NCBI GenBank assembly: GCA_032622095.1
Contig: CP136064.1
Coordinates: 36,694,426-36,758,425, forward strand
Origin: Siphonodentalium dalli
Taxonomy: Eukaryota > Mollusca > Scaphopoda > Gadilida > Siphonodentaliidae
Direction: 5' to 3'
DNA length: 64,000 nucleotides
Shown here piece after piece: positions 29,075 to 41,500 of this stretch. The notes under the pieces are model-generated. The model searched no databases. It was not told the DNA's origin and worked only from the letters and a program-made list of their open reading frames with translations. Position 1 is the first letter of the stretch, and each line of letters begins with the position of its first letter. The position numbers were made by a program, and so were the translations under genes.

Positions 29075-30379
29075 ATGGCACAAATGGTAAATGGATCATG
29101 CGAATGCAATAAATCGGAACTTGATATAACACATGTTCCACCAACGGTGGCTACAATGTCAGAATCGCAGTGGATCGAAAATCATCCGATTGCACCGCTG
29201 AATAATTCTGCTCCGATAGAGTTTGTCATACCATCTCAAACCGAAAAGTGGACAGATATTAATCAATCTTATCTTTATGTGAAATTCAAAATTACAAAAA
29301 AAGATGGAACTAATTTGGATGCTGGTACGGAATTAGCACCTGTTAACAATTTCTTGCATAGTATGTTCAGCAGTATCGATGTTTACTTGAACAACAAATT
29401 GATAACTTCGAATTCTGACACTTACCCATACCGAGCATATTTCGAAAATCTGTTGGGATACTCTCCAGAATATAAAGATAATCAATTAGCAAATTTAGAA
29501 ATGTGGTATGGCGATACAGCAGAACAATTTGAAGAGAGTACCAAAGGTGGTGCTAATGCTGGATTAACTTCTAGAGAAAGTTTGATCGGTGGTAGTAAAA
29601 TTGTTGAACTATGTGGACGCTTACACACTGATCTGTTTCTTCAAGAAAAATATTTACCAAATGGAATTGAAATTCGTATCAGATTAAACAGATCACCATC
29701 AAAATTTTGCCTCATTGGCGCCGAGGATGGACAAATTGTTTTCGAATCAGCAGTGTTCCATGTCAGAACAGTTAGTCTCTTTCCAGCGGTCTCAAATAAA
29801 TTAAATCAAGAAATTGTCCAGTCAAAAATGAAAATACCTATCAGACGAGTAGAAATAAAAACTTTCACAATTAGTACTGGACTTAGATCAAAAATTGAAG
29901 ACCACTTATTTCAAGGACAATTACCAAAGAGAATTTTTATTGCGTTGGTCGAAAATAAAGATATGAATGGAGATTTGGGTACCAATCCATTCCACTTCAA
30001 ACATTTCAGTTTGAATAAATTGGAAGTTAGTCAAGACGGTCATACAATACATAACCGTCCATTTGAACCAAACTTCGCAACAAAACAATGTCTCAGATCA
30101 TATTTATCTTTGTATCAATCTTTAGGAATGTTTGGTGTTAACAAATCAATTGGCATTAATTTAAAAGAATATATGAATGGATATTGTTTGTGGGGTTTCG
30201 ACTTGACACCGGACCAAGGAAGTGACGAGGGACATCTACATCCTATAAAGACAGGGAACCTGCGTTTGGAGCTTCAGTTCTTGACAGCTCTCACTACAGC
30301 CGTCAACGTTTTGGTGTATGCTGAATTCGACAGTGAAATAGAGATCACAGCTTTGAGAGAAGTGCTTACTGACTATTAG
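29075..30379 (+). CDS. Major capsid protein (double jelly roll)
   Basis: 434 residues. It starts 2 bases after the previous stop. It contains PPTVATMSESQWIENHPIAP, then two long beta-rich halves with the conserved-looking NQSYLYVKFKITK, SSIDVYLNNKLI, NGIEIRIRLNR and a C-terminal GNLRLELQFLTAL. This is the pattern of the Polinton hexon-like major capsid protein; host genome annotations often label it an uncharacterised F54H12.2-like protein. The frame is intact. Confidence 0.92.
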   Translation: MAQMVNGSCECNKSELDITHVPPTVATMSESQWIENHPIAPLNNSAPIEFVIPSQTEKWTDINQSYLYVKFKITKKDGTNLDAGTELAPVNNFLHSMFSSIDVYLNNKLITSNSDTYPYRAYFENLLGYSPEYKDNQLANLEMWYGDTAEQFEESTKGGANAGLTSRESLIGGSKIVELCGRLHTDLFLQEKYLPNGIEIRIRLNRSPSKFCLIGAEDGQIVFESAVFHVRTVSLFPAVSNKLNQEIVQSKMKIPIRRVEIKTFTISTGLRSKIEDHLFQGQLPKRIFIALVENKDMNGDLGTNPFHFKHFSLNKLEVSQDGHTIHNRPFEPNFATKQCLRSYLSLYQSLGMFGVNKSIGINLKEYMNGYCLWGFDLTPDQGSDEGHLHPIKTGNLRLELQFLTALTTAVNVLVYAEFDSEIEITALREVLTDY

Positions 30380-30380
30380 G

Positions 30381-30839
30381 ATGGAGTTCACATCACAGCT
30401 ATGGAACTACTATGAAGAATACCAACGTTCACAAAACTTTGCTCCGAGATGGAACCTGATCTTGGACACACTCAACAACGCTATGATTGAAGAACTACAA
30501 GAACTTATTCGCAAGGAAGTGTCAGCGAACTGTGAAGGATGTAAAATAGAACATCCTAGTCAACGTGAACATGTTCTGTGTTTGTTCTCTACAACTGATG
30601 ATTGGACAAACCAGTTTATCGACTTAGCGCTGATTAAACTTGACATATACAATGTTATGGAAAGATGGTTCCCGAAGCTGATATGGTTAAACCCACACTG
30701 CAAGGAGCAGTTCGAAGCATTCATCATGTGGGATCATCTGAGAAACAGTTTGGAGCTCAACCGCAAAAAATTCGACGCAGAGTGGACTCTGATGTTGTCA
30801 CAGCGAGTCAAAGAGAATTACAACGATGCAGACAGCTGA
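30381..30839 (+). CDS. Cys/His Polinton protein, 152 aa
   Basis: It begins 1 base after the capsid stop. It is mostly helical. CEGCKIEHPSQREHVLC in the middle supplies three Cys and two His suitable for a metal site. The C-terminal part is Trp-rich and charged. A protein with this CxxC-HPSQ-H-C pattern is common beside the protease in Polinton-like elements; its function is unknown. It overlaps the protease gene by 14 bases. Confidence 0.72.
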   Translation: MEFTSQLWNYYEEYQRSQNFAPRWNLILDTLNNAMIEELQELIRKEVSANCEGCKIEHPSQREHVLCLFSTTDDWTNQFIDLALIKLDIYNVMERWFPKLIWLNPHCKEQFEAFIMWDHLRNSLELNRKKFDAEWTLMLSQRVKENYNDADS

Positions 30840-31299
30840 ACTTCAATATATTCTGGACAATTCCTGGTTGTGTAAACTTAACACACATGTTTGTGCTAGA
30901 GATCTGTTACCAGAGAAGAAACCACAACATATTCAAGCATATATTGTGAACACACACTCATCGGATCAGCCAGGAGAACACTGGACATTGATGTTATTCA
31001 AGGGAAGATCAGCTGTATACTTCGACTCATTTGGACTACCACCACCGAGACGATATATGTTACCATTCATAAAAAGGAACTCATCAGCATGGACTATGAA
31101 TACAACACGATATCAACATCGTGCGACAAATGTGTGTGGATTATATTGTATATTCGCACTCCAACACATGATGAAAGGAAAGAGGATGAAAATATTATTC
31201 AATTCTCGGGATTTCTTCAAGAATGACAGAACAATAGTTCGATGGTTTGGAAAGCACTATGGTCGATTATACAGAAAAGCAAATTTGCTGTTGAATTAA
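30826..31299 (+). CDS. Adenain-like cysteine protease (virion maturation)
   Basis: 157 residues. The catalytic layout is His52 (GEHWTL), Asp67 (YFDSFG), Gln97 and Cys104 in VCGLYC, with Gln and Cys 7 apart as in adenovirus protease. It would process the virion proteins with QxGG motifs encoded upstream. It is the last gene of the rightward block and overlaps the preceding gene. Confidence 0.93.
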   Translation: MQTAELQYILDNSWLCKLNTHVCARDLLPEKKPQHIQAYIVNTHSSDQPGEHWTLMLFKGRSAVYFDSFGLPPPRRYMLPFIKRNSSAWTMNTTRYQHRATNVCGLYCIFALQHMMKGKRMKILFNSRDFFKNDRTIVRWFGKHYGRLYRKANLLLN

Positions 31300-31679
31300 A
31301 CTTCACCAGGACATCGACGGCTGATATACATACAACGCAAAGAAGACGACGACCAGATAACAACGAATGTGTCAACAACTCCACAAAATAGACTCTTTTG
31401 TTATTGATTCAGCGTAGGATGTTGTAGGATGTTCAATTAAGTTTCTTCAAATCTGAGACCTTGTTTTGTACATAAATTATTGTGCTTTTTTAATATTATT
31501 GATGTATAATAATATATTATTGTTCATTGTTCTTGTTCTTTGTTTTTGAAAAATAAAATGATAAATTTCAACAAAATCGTTTTCACTGTAGGACCCCCAC
31601 CAATTGATTCTGTTCGTGTCGATGTGTCATCTCTGGTCAGAATTATACAAACTTTAAATTAGTAATGAAAAAAATGTCG
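31300..31679 (+). terminator. 3' end of the rightward gene block, poly(A) signal
   Basis: No gene. AATAAA at 31552-31557 ends the rightward block, followed by T-rich and GT-containing sequence. No histone-type hairpin is present here, in contrast to the left cassettes. Confidence 0.65.
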
Positions 31680-31966
31680 AAGTCCATTTTCATTTTTTCG
31701 ATCAGAAATGTCACATCAATGACAGGAACATCTATCCTCAGGGTGTGAACTATGGCCCAGTACCACCCAGACATGGGCACTATGGCCCAGTACCCCCCAG
31801 ACATGGGCACTATGGCCCAGTACCCCCCAGACATGGGCACTATGGCCCATGGGCCATAGTCCCCATGTCTGGGGGGTACTGGGCCATAGTGCCCATGTCT
31901 GGGGGGTACTGGGCCATAGTGCCCATGTCTGGGGGGTACTGGGCCATAGTGCCCACCATTACTACT
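31680..31966. repeat. Polinton right terminal inverted repeat
   Basis: 287 bp, the inverse of 13684-13971 with only a few differences. Like the left end it holds a palindrome of 30-bp units, with centre GGCCCATGGGCC at 31844-31855 and arms from about 31742 to 31957. The frames on both strands are repeat artefacts. Confidence 0.92.
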
Positions 31967-31972
31967 TGCGCT

Positions 31973-32389
31973 GTAAATAAACATCTGCAGTTGCAATACA
32001 GCCTTCATTTGCATGTTGAATTTTTAAATCAGAAATATTATGTCATATTTATAATATATGCATCTGTATCTGTGTTGGTTCGGTGTAGAAGCCGTATTTT
32101 AAAGTTATATTGGGATATCGGTACATCCTCTGCTGGAAACAGGTGCCCCCAAATTACATTGTATCTCTGGATTCTTCCCTGAATGATGGGTTAAGGATTG
32201 TCCGCACGTGTGGTGTTGTTTTTAAAGAGCGTTTATATACACAAGTATAAATACGGCTCAATCGGTGTGCTCACTCAGTTGTATTTCTGCACACTCCGTA
32301 CTCAGTTGTCAGTGGTGACATCGACGTAAAATGTATGTTATGTATGGTCACAGAGGCGGAATGGGCCAAAAAACCGGCCCGGGAAATTA
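31973..32389. other. Intergenic, nothing recognised
   Basis: Right flank of the Polinton. No gene, RNA or repeat that I can support. Confidence 0.5.
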
Positions 32390-33260
32390 ATATAATACCG
32401 GCCCATCTGTTCGGGGGGTGTCCACAGTCCACATTGGGAACTTCCAACTGCACCCCCCTCCCTTGAATCAGATGCAGACAAAATACATGTTTTTGCATAA
32501 TTCCATTTGCACCTCTGGCCTAATATCCTATATATTCATAAACCTTGGTTCTATATATTCCCGTTATGAGACCATTCAGATATTTTTACCTGAAAAAATT
32601 GCATAAATTCTAACATCTAGCGGTCTAACTCCAGACAAATGCACATGGCTACGGACAAGAGACCAGGACACATCGGTCTGTTCATGGTTATTCGGCCCTG
32701 GGTGAGAAAATTTTGAAAATTATACAAGAAAATCGTGAATCCTAGCATCTAGACTGTCATCAACTGAAGCATTCCTATTTTGTTGTAAATTTCAATTGGG
32801 GGAGGGGTGCGTGAGAATTTTTTTGGGATTTACAGCTGGGAGTTACCGTTAAAATCTCGAGATTAACGGGGTCTTTACGTGGTGTTATATGATGCTGACA
32901 AGTTCATTTAATGACAAAATTACGATTAGCCATTTGATTCGGCTGGTTAAACAACACATGTGGCGGCCCACGTCTGGGATTTTCCCGGTCTCCCGATCGA
33001 CCAGTCCGCCTCTGCCCCCCCCCCCCCACATGAATTTATGTGAGAAGAGTGCCATCTTATTGGATACACGGCTGGTTAAACAACACATGTGGCGGTCCAC
33101 GTCAGTTTCATTTGCGGCCCAAGTTGTGGTTGGTCGGCCCAACCACATATACTAGTACCCCCCCCCCCCCCCCCCCAAATCGTAAAAAAACATCGGATTC
33201 TCGCTTGATAGAAAATCACGTGGAATTAGAATTTTTCCGGGCCTCCGGCCCATCATGAAA
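32390..33260. repeat. Dispersed repeat R, copy 1
   Basis: The segment with TGCATAATTCCATTTG, ACATCTAGCGGTCTAACTCC and GACAAGAGACCAGGACACAT (32400-32710) matches 36421-36800. The segment with GATTTACAGCTGGGAGTT and GGTTAAACAACACATGTGGC (32810-33150) matches 38278-38440. A run of 19 C lies at 33158-33176. It appears to be one element whose second copy is split. No coding capacity is recognised. Confidence 0.65.
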
Positions 33261-33289
33261 TTTCCCAGTCCGCCGATCTGCCAGTCCGC

Positions 33290-33500
33290 ATCTGTATGGT
33301 CAACTCAGGACAGGGAATATTTTTGTCCACCCAACATGTCCTTGAAACGGGTACCCGCAAATGACCTTGGGCGATATTTCGGCATCAACGTGAAATTTGT
33401 TTGGTCAACTCGGGGCGTGGAATATTTTTGTCCGGTCAGATTGTCCACCCGACGTGACCTTTACCTTGAAACGGGTACCCGCAAATGATATTTCGGGCAT
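33290..33500. repeat. Local tandem duplication
   Basis: Two ~100-bp copies with TGGTCAACTC, GAATATTTTTGTCC and GAAACGGGTACCCGCAAATGA. No coding signal. Confidence 0.5.
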
Positions 33501-33734
33501 TAGTATGCTGTCGGCGTGCATGTACAGGGTTACCTTGAAAAACTAAAATTAATCAATCAACCAAAGCCATAGGACCAGTGGCTAATATGCTAGTATTCAT
33601 ATAAACTGATTTGGATATATGAAGTTCTAAACATACCGTAATGTAATCAATTGAGTTCCGCATCTAGCGATCACGAACCATGTAAAGAATTTGCATAGTG
33701 TCGATACAGATTACAGATACATGTACCCCGCTCG

Positions 33735-34705
33735 ACAAAACAAGTGTCCATTGGCACCGTTGTGTATTTGCCATTCGGCCGCGGTGTCAGCGTTTGTAGC
33801 TGTGGTTAAAAGGCAAGTACACTTCGGCCGAACGGCAAGTACAGGTACACATGGCTGAAAAGAAACTACAATGCGGCCAAATTGCATGTACACCGTGGTT
33901 ATATTTATGTTTTGTAATTTGTATCATCTTTTTCAGTTTACACAGAGATAGGCAATTTTTTTATATACTCCCATTGACATAACTTTCAAGTTAGATTGTG
34001 TTCGTGTTATATGAGTTTCGTTTAAACCTAATTTAGCGACGAAAATATTGATCTTGGAAATAAAAATATTACGATTTCAAACTACGCGCCATGTTTTTTA
34101 CCTTCACCGGAGAAGACGCAGGTTGCAGGATGAACCGGAAGTTCAATTGATGCCTGCAATCTCTTCCATCGAACAATCTCACCCCCTATACAAATACTTG
34201 ACGCTTTATGAATCTTGTTTCTTCTCTTTTTTTCCAAATTGGTTATAGCGGGACTTCCTTTTGCATGTAACATGTTTTGTTCGCAACTCAATAATGTTCG
34301 TTGTAAACGGCCGTCGATAAAAGACACCCAACATGTGAGATTTCAAGAACGGTAACTCGTAATGGCATAATTCGCCATTTTATGACTCCAGCCATAAATT
34401 CATTTATATTAAATAATTCAATTTGACTTTTATGATAGCCTGTTAACTGGAACGTTTTCAGTAGACATCGTCGACTCAAATACGTTATTTTAAAATATAA
34501 TATTGATATTAGATCGCAATTGTTACCGGGAATTTATTGAAATTGGCGTACAGTACCCCTTTAATGAACGTACACCGCTGCAATTACACCATGGCTGAAT
34601 GGCAAGTACACTGCGGCCCAACTGTAGTTAGCCAGTGGAGACGCAGTGTTGTTGCATTTCGGCCGCGGTGGCCACGCTAAGCGCACCGTGGTTAAGTGGA
34701 TACTA
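33735..34705. repeat. Dispersed repeat A, copy 2, split by a MITE
   Basis: 33735-33940 and 34561-34705 together match repeat A at 10370-10712. The break lies at CAGTTTA, and the sequence resumes at TTAATGAACG. Repeat A is thus a previously inserted family that a younger element then entered. Confidence 0.65.
33941..34560. mobile_element. MITE-like insertion related to the satellite MITEs
   Basis: The right end GTACAGTACCCCT followed by TTAA is the inverse of the AGGGGTACTGTAC terminus of the 57-kb MITEs. The interior GACTCCAGCCATAAATTCATT matches their GACTGAAGCCATAAATTC. It is about 620 bp long and diverged, with no transposase. Confidence 0.5.
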
Positions 34706-34879
34706 GTTATTTAGACGCAAAAAATAGAGACTACACCAAAGTAAATACCGATTCAAAAATATCTGAATCAGTGGGTCGATTCGGTGTCGATCTTGAATCG
34801 GGTGCCCGATATCGACATCGAATCGAATCGATTCTCGTATATTCGCAGGTCCCTAAGCCATTCAAAGTTTCAAAGAACT

Positions 34880-35475
34880 AGCTCAGACTGTGACACTGTG
34901 TAAAGTTAATAGTAAAGATACGGTACTACTGTACTGCCCTGCATGTAAGTAATCAACCAAGTACATTAACTGGGATTATTTAATATGCGTTTATGACTGC
35001 AGTCAAACCATAACTCCAAAATAATTAACAGTTCTGTGACTGCATTATATGCAGTTTAAAAAGAACCCTGGGTATATTCATTGAGAAATGTGATGTCAAT
35101 TTAAACGAAACTTCGATGAACGTCATCATGTACGGTAGCTTTCACTCACCCAAACAAGTACATATTGGTAATATATCTAAGCATGAAGTATTACCTGTAT
35201 ATAACAGAACTGTATTATACAAAGCACAAAAAGAATGTATGGAATATTCACTATATTGATGTACATACAGCTATTCAAACAACCAGCTCAGACTATGTAA
35301 AGTTAATAGTAAACATACTACTGTACTGCCCTACCAGTAAGTAATTGACCAAGTAACTGGGGTTATTTAATGTGAATTTATGACTGCAGTCAAACCATAA
35401 CTCCATGATAATTAACAGTTCTGTGACTGCATTATATGCAGTATTAAAAGAAACCGTGGTTATATTCATTGACGG
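34880..35475. repeat. ~200-bp direct duplication
   Basis: 34880-35085 and 35284-35475 share AGTTAATAGTAAA, TACTGTACTGCCCT, TGACTGCAGTCAAACCATAA and ACAGTTCTGTGACTGCATTA. They are about 400 bp apart with non-repeated sequence between. No gene. Confidence 0.65.
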
Positions 35476-36420
35476 CTGCTGATACAGTTACATACATGTA
35501 CAGCTTGTCGCACTTGTACTGGAAGTTACTGTTTCATACCAGTTGATGTTTACATGCGTTTTAACCATGCACTCCTCTCAGTGGTTGTCTTGCATTTGAT
35601 AGCCACATTTAAAGTCCTTACCAAAAGTCTACCTGGCCCAGTGGGGTGCCAATCCGGTTCAGTGAGTCATTTACTCTGACAGGGCAGTACAGTGGGGCTT
35701 TTTTAACAATACACGGTTTGGACACGGTAAGATATGAGACGCGATACATGATCAGCGATACAATATGAATACTAAATATCAGAACCAACATGTACTGGAG
35801 ATGGAGATGGAGTTCATGTTAAACTAAAATGCAGTTGTATACATGTACATGTAGTTATCTACATGTACATGTTAGATGAGTCAAATACACATACATGTAC
35901 ATGTAATTAAGAAAGCCGATAATCGATTACCATTTCCATAGTCGAATAATCTCTGTTATTTATTTCTGACGACGTGCTGGGTATTATTGAATACCGTGTT
36001 TGTTTTACAGTTTAACAACCTTTGATCATGCATCAGAAAGAGTCTGACAACATGAGCATTCTGGTACTTATATATTACTAGTACAGTCTATCACTTATCG
36101 TGTGGTGACTGCTAAATGAAACTCACTATTTATTATAACCTTGACAATTTGACATCGCCGAGATATGTGCTGGTATTGAATACGTGTACATTGTGCTCAA
36201 CTGCTGATTAGTCATTACCGGTGGTTTATGGTGGACATTATTAGCATAAAAATTGCATCAGCCAAGTATTTTAATCAACAGATTCAACACCCACCCAATA
36301 GGCCATATTACGGAATACGGTACATCCACTGTTGATATTAGGTACGATTAATCGATTATAAATCGATTATTGACAACTGATTATCGATTATCAAAATAAA
36401 TAATCATGGCACCTCTAATC
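35476..36420. other. Intergenic with hAT-like fragment
   Basis: About 35920-36418 resembles the fragment at 12550-12770 and ends in the terminus AATCATGGCACCTCTA. No gene seen. Confidence 0.4.
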
Positions 36421-38540
36421 AGAATCTGTTCAGGGGATGTCCCCCTTGGGGAAACTCCAACTGCACCCTTGTTTCTGAATCTGTTCAGGGGGTGTCCACC
36501 TTGGGGAAATTCCAACTGCAGCACCCCCCCCCCCCTTGAATCAGAATCAGACCAAATACATGTTTTTGCATAATTCCATTTGGAGCCCCTTGCACCTCAG
36601 TGCTCTGGCCTAATATCATATATATTCATAAACCATGGTTCTATATACTGCCTGTATGAGACCATTCAGTTATTTTTACCTGAAAAATTGCATAAATTAT
36701 AACATCTAGCGGTCTAACTCCAGACAAATGCACACGGCTACGGACAAGAGACCAGGACACATCGGGCTGTCCATGGTTTTTCGGCCCGGGGTGAGAAAAA
36801 TTTGAAAACTGTAGGGGAAACCCGGGCAAAGCGGATTGCCGGGGCAAAGCCGATCACCTTTATTATACCCCCTTTTAAGAAAAAAGGGGGGTATACTGTT
36901 TTGCACCTGTCCGTCTGTGTGTACCGTACATACGTCCGTGCTATGTCTGTTCATGTCATAACTTGAACAGAAGTGCTCGGATATCAATGAAATTAGGTTT
37001 GGATGTTCACTACTATGAGCACATTAAATGGAGGGTCCCATCGTTTTGTTCGGATTTACCATTCTAGAGTTATTCATCTTTGTTTATCTGGAATAGTGGC
37101 TTTTTGGTCCGTCTGGTGTCTGTTCATATCGTAACTTCAACAGTTGTGGTGGGATCTCAACCAAATTTGGTGTGGATGTTCACAACTACCCTGTATGAGG
37201 ACATTAAATAGAGGGTTCCATTGTTATGTTCGGATTTTCCATTCTAGAGTTATTCATCTTTGTTTTAATACTAGTATCTTGAAATGTTGGATTTTTAGTC
37301 CGTCTGGTGTCTGTTCATGGCATAACTTGAACAGTCGTGCTGGGATCTCAATGAAATTTGGTATGGATGTTTACAACTATGAGGACATTAAAAAGAGGGT
37401 TCCATCGTTTTGTTCGGATTTTCCATTCTAGAGTTATACATCTTTGTTCATCTGGAAATGATGGCTTATTGGTCCATCTTGTGTCTGTTCATGTCGTAAC
37501 TTCAACAGTTGTGCTGGGATCTCAATGGAATTTTGTATGGATGTTCACTGCTATGAGGACATTCAACAGGGGGTTCTATTGTTCTGTTCCGCTTTTCCAT
37601 TATAGAGTTATTCATCTTTGTTTATCTGGAAATGTTGGCTGTTTGGTCCATCCGATGTCTGTTCAGCTCATAACTTGAACAGTAATGTTCGGATCTCATG
37701 AAATTTTGTATGGATGTTCACCAATATGAGGACATTTACATGTAGTGGCACATTCAAATGTTTTTTGTTTGTTTTTTGTTCCATAGTTATTCATCTTTGT
37801 TTATATGAAAATGCTGATTTCTGGGTTCATATGTCTGAGTATAGCCATGATAAGTTATAGATGTGCCCACACTAGGCGGTATGCCACGAGTGGGTATGCA
37901 CCGGACGACAGTCCATCTCTTGTTATTTCAATACTATCAAATTATTCCTTATCTATCGGTATTTTAGAATAAGGTCGTTTCGTGTTGGGTTAGTTTTTAT
38001 ATATTTCCACAATACATGTGTGGAATAATACAATATGACAATTTGCTAAATTCGATAGGGCACCCGCGTAATGCCCCAGATTGTAAAAAGATGTGCTGTG
38101 GGCAAAGCGGATCATTCATACCATGACTAACTTCCGGCACACATGCGTAGATTAAGTGAATTTGGATAAATCTAAAAAGATGGTTCGACAAAACTCGTGC
38201 CTTATCGGAGCATATCCATAATTGAAAACTTTGAACGTTAGAAAAAACGCTATTTTAATTATTTGCAATAAATATGAGGTGTGCGTGAATTTTTTTCGGG
38301 ATTTACAGCTGGGAGTTGCCGTAAAAACCTCGAGATTAACGGGGTCTTTACGTGGTGTAATATGATGCTGACAAGTTCATTTAATGACAAAATTACTATT
38401 AGCCAATTAGGCTGGTTAAACAACACATGTGGCGGCCCACATCGGTTTCATTTGCGGCCCAACCACATATACCCCCCACGTCCTCGGGCCCATCAGGAAT
38501 TTTTCTGGTATCCCTATCGGCCAGTCCGCCTCTGAGCTTG
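36421..38540. repeat. Dispersed repeat R, copy 2, split by a tandem-repeat element
   Basis: 36421-36820 and 38278-38540 match the two halves of copy 1 (32390-33150). Between them lies an unrelated ~1.45-kb insert, annotated separately. Confidence 0.65.
36865..37900. repeat. Element with ~190-bp tandem repeats (AGGGGGGTATACTG family)
   Basis: It starts at TACCCCCTTTTAAGAAAAAA with AGGGGGGTATACTGTTTTGC. About five diverged units of ~190 bp follow, each with GTCTGTTCATGTCGTAACTT, GGATCTCAATGAAATTTGG and TTCCATTCTAGAGTTATTC. Open frames across it are repeat-derived. Confidence 0.7.
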
Positions 38541-41500
38541 TTATCCCAACTACCCGGTAGGGTCAGTACTCGGTCTACTAAATGAGAATTTTTTAATATT
38601 AACTTGTAGGTTGCCTTCTTAACATGTATACGGTACTTGAGAAGTTGAGAGAACATTGCTGCATTTGCAGGTGTTGCTCTTATGCACATGCCCATCTTCA
38701 GAACTTCTATTATTTCCCATATTGCGATAAATATGTATATCGGTACACTGGATTCACGATGAATCTTTACTGACCGACAGTTTAGTAATGTACCGGTAGT
38801 ACGGTAGATCTGTTATTGATCAATCTGATGAATATCCTAATATGTAATTAGCCTCCTGGCACATTAGTTATTTTTATAAAATCTTACTGCTACATGTAAT
38901 GTGCAAATATTGTATTGTTCCGAATTTAGTCAAGCGATCAGATGGCATCGTTCAAATAGTTCAGTGTTTGAGTGACTGACATTACATGAAAATATAAAGG
39001 CAAAATGCATTTAATATATTTTATTCCAATATACGGCACAGTAACATGTCAACTTATGTTATTGTGACTGACATTACACAAACCTTTCAAAGATACATGG
39101 CAACTGGATTTCAAATTTAATTTATAGAAGTGAATATATATATGCATTGCTGATTTGTCTTACATACTAGTACATGTACATGTTACACTGACTTATTAAC
39201 TCTCTTGATAAAATTACTATTTCTGCACAAACATAACAAAATATTTGGTGTCACGCTTGTACTGTAACAGTCTGTTGATCTCAGTGATCTGTTTTCAAAC
39301 AAAGACAAAAACAATTGTTCAATTGTATCCAATGAACCTTATTTGTTCAAGTTATCAAGGGCGGATCTTGCGCTTAATATTGCTAACATACAACATGTAC
39401 ATGCATATACATGTATATACACAGCAGTTTACTTAATCTGACTCAAGTACAGTTATTTCAACTGTGGATGAATGCATATCCATGCAAGGGCGAAAACAAC
39501 ATCCTGTGATGTGTGCGCGCCCCACGTGGACTCTTTTCGCCATGCAGAGCACAATAATTCTGTTGACATTTTGTTTCTGGGCGTCAAGGTTTAGGCGCCC
39601 AAAGTTTTTCTATTAACATAGATATAGCAATTCTAACTGTGGTGTCAAATTTGTCAGCACAAATGCATGTTTTGAAGCCATGATTGAATTGAAATATGTA
39701 TCCAATGCATACGGTCCACCCGGTGGCCACGGGCCCATTTATTGCACAAATTGAACTAGCTGTAAGCATGTACATGTAGCTGCATAATTATATTAGCTGA
39801 CCAATTACATGTAGTAGTATTTTGAACATGTACATTTGTACCGGTAATCCGCAGTGTTGACACTGCCATATATTTTGAGGACATACTAGTATCACTGGTG
39901 TGAAGCCACAGGACATTTAATCTGCATGCACGACTCTCCATATAGCATACCGGGTACCGTATGGCCATGTTTATAGAGTACACTTGTGTGATGTACCCAG
40001 TCCTGTTGCAGCATTGGGTAGATTTTTTATCGCATTCCCTACCAATTACATGTACATGTATTTTCATTGTAAATTGTAAATTGCATTGGAAATTGATATG
40101 CGAATACATTTAAAATCTAGTCTTGATTTACAGCTGTCTTGTTTCAATAGACGTCTGATAACAGCTGCGGGCATCTTGATATAAAATTAAGCTGAATAAG
40201 CTTCACCCCTCGACCGCGGTTTGTTAGGATGACATTAACTAACATGAACACTGACATGCGTGTTGATAGCACATTTTTCGTAAACAATGGAACTAAATTG
40301 AAAATCAAGATTAACTCTACTTGAAAACGAAATGATTCAAGGCTAAATCATAAAATTTAACCTCATTGAGTAAAAGCACAAGAAATGAGAGTCTGCGCGC
40401 TCCGTATATCAAGATAAATTGACCGAATTGATAGATGCACGACATTGGGCAATAAACTGATTGATAACACAATCTACATACATACATGTACATGTAATGA
40501 TAGGCATATATACATGTATATATATATATATATCTGTTGATTCGGTATGGTATTTAACTTACAACGTAACAAGTCATATTTATAGCTTTGTTAGTTGTGT
40601 TGTATGTGCACCGTTGGAAGGTATTTAATATCCTAAATATGTTAATGTTCTTGGGGTTGATGTTATTTCACAGTGTCTGTATCGTCCAGATGATCCATTC
40701 GATTATTGTCCTCACAGTCTTGAAAAAATGCATATTTCTATTGAGACGTATTTGCTCTTATTGCATAAATTATCAAATAAAAACAAATATACATTGGGTC
40801 ATAAAATTAATTATGAGCATTGAGCAGAGCCTGGTTGAAATGCTACGGTGTGGCGATTCATAATCGTCTGCGAGCTACTGTCAGTACTGATGCCATATAT
40901 GCATTGTTCTATTAATGGTTTGTATTTTGATGAGGTAAACTGCTCGTAACCTCCATTGTAGACAATTTCACACCATGTTCTATTCATAAACTAATTAAAA
41001 ATTAGCATAAAGAACTGTATTAAACAAATGTCTGTGCGAATGACTGGATCATTGACGACTCGGGCAGACATATACTGGGTAATCATTTTGACAGCGTGTT
41101 CTGGACCACAAACAATAGATATATCAAAACTTCAAAAAATGATATCTGGTCACACTGAGCGTTGATGGGTAGGTTCCTCGACTCGAATCAATTATTTGTT
41201 AACCCCGAAGTCAAAGAAATAGTAATTTATGACGGTCTGATCAGATTGAGTACCTGCCTTTAATGTTACACATATCTGCTGCACACATAACCACAAACAG
41301 CAGCATTGGGTGCGTTTTCAACGCTGAGATAACAGCTTTAAACGCCAGTAACCTTACATGTATATTTAGCACCCACTGGTGAGTGTTATTGACAATATAT
41401 TGTGCATCTTAAAGGCATACATGTAATCTGGTTTTATTGTTTAATAGCATTACTATTGGCAGTTAATAATGTGATTGTGTTTAGTAGATTTTTTGGAATT

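Larger units (their letters stand above)
13684..31966 (+). mobile_element. Complete Polinton/Maverick (adintovirus-like) element
   Basis: This is an 18,283-bp element bounded by terminal inverted repeats that begin AGTAGTAATGG and end CCATTACTACT. It is flanked by the exact 6-bp duplication TGCGCT (13678-13683 and 31967-31972), the duplication length of Polintons. It carries the whole diagnostic set: protein-primed DNA polymerase B, retroviral-type integrase, FtsK/HerA-like packaging ATPase, adenain-like protease, penton-like minor capsid and double-jelly-roll major capsid proteins. Polymerase B has two frameshifts and a LINE fragment sits in the accessory region; the other core frames are open. 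Near-identical terminal repeats and an intact duplication suggest a fairly recent insertion. Confidence 0.96.
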
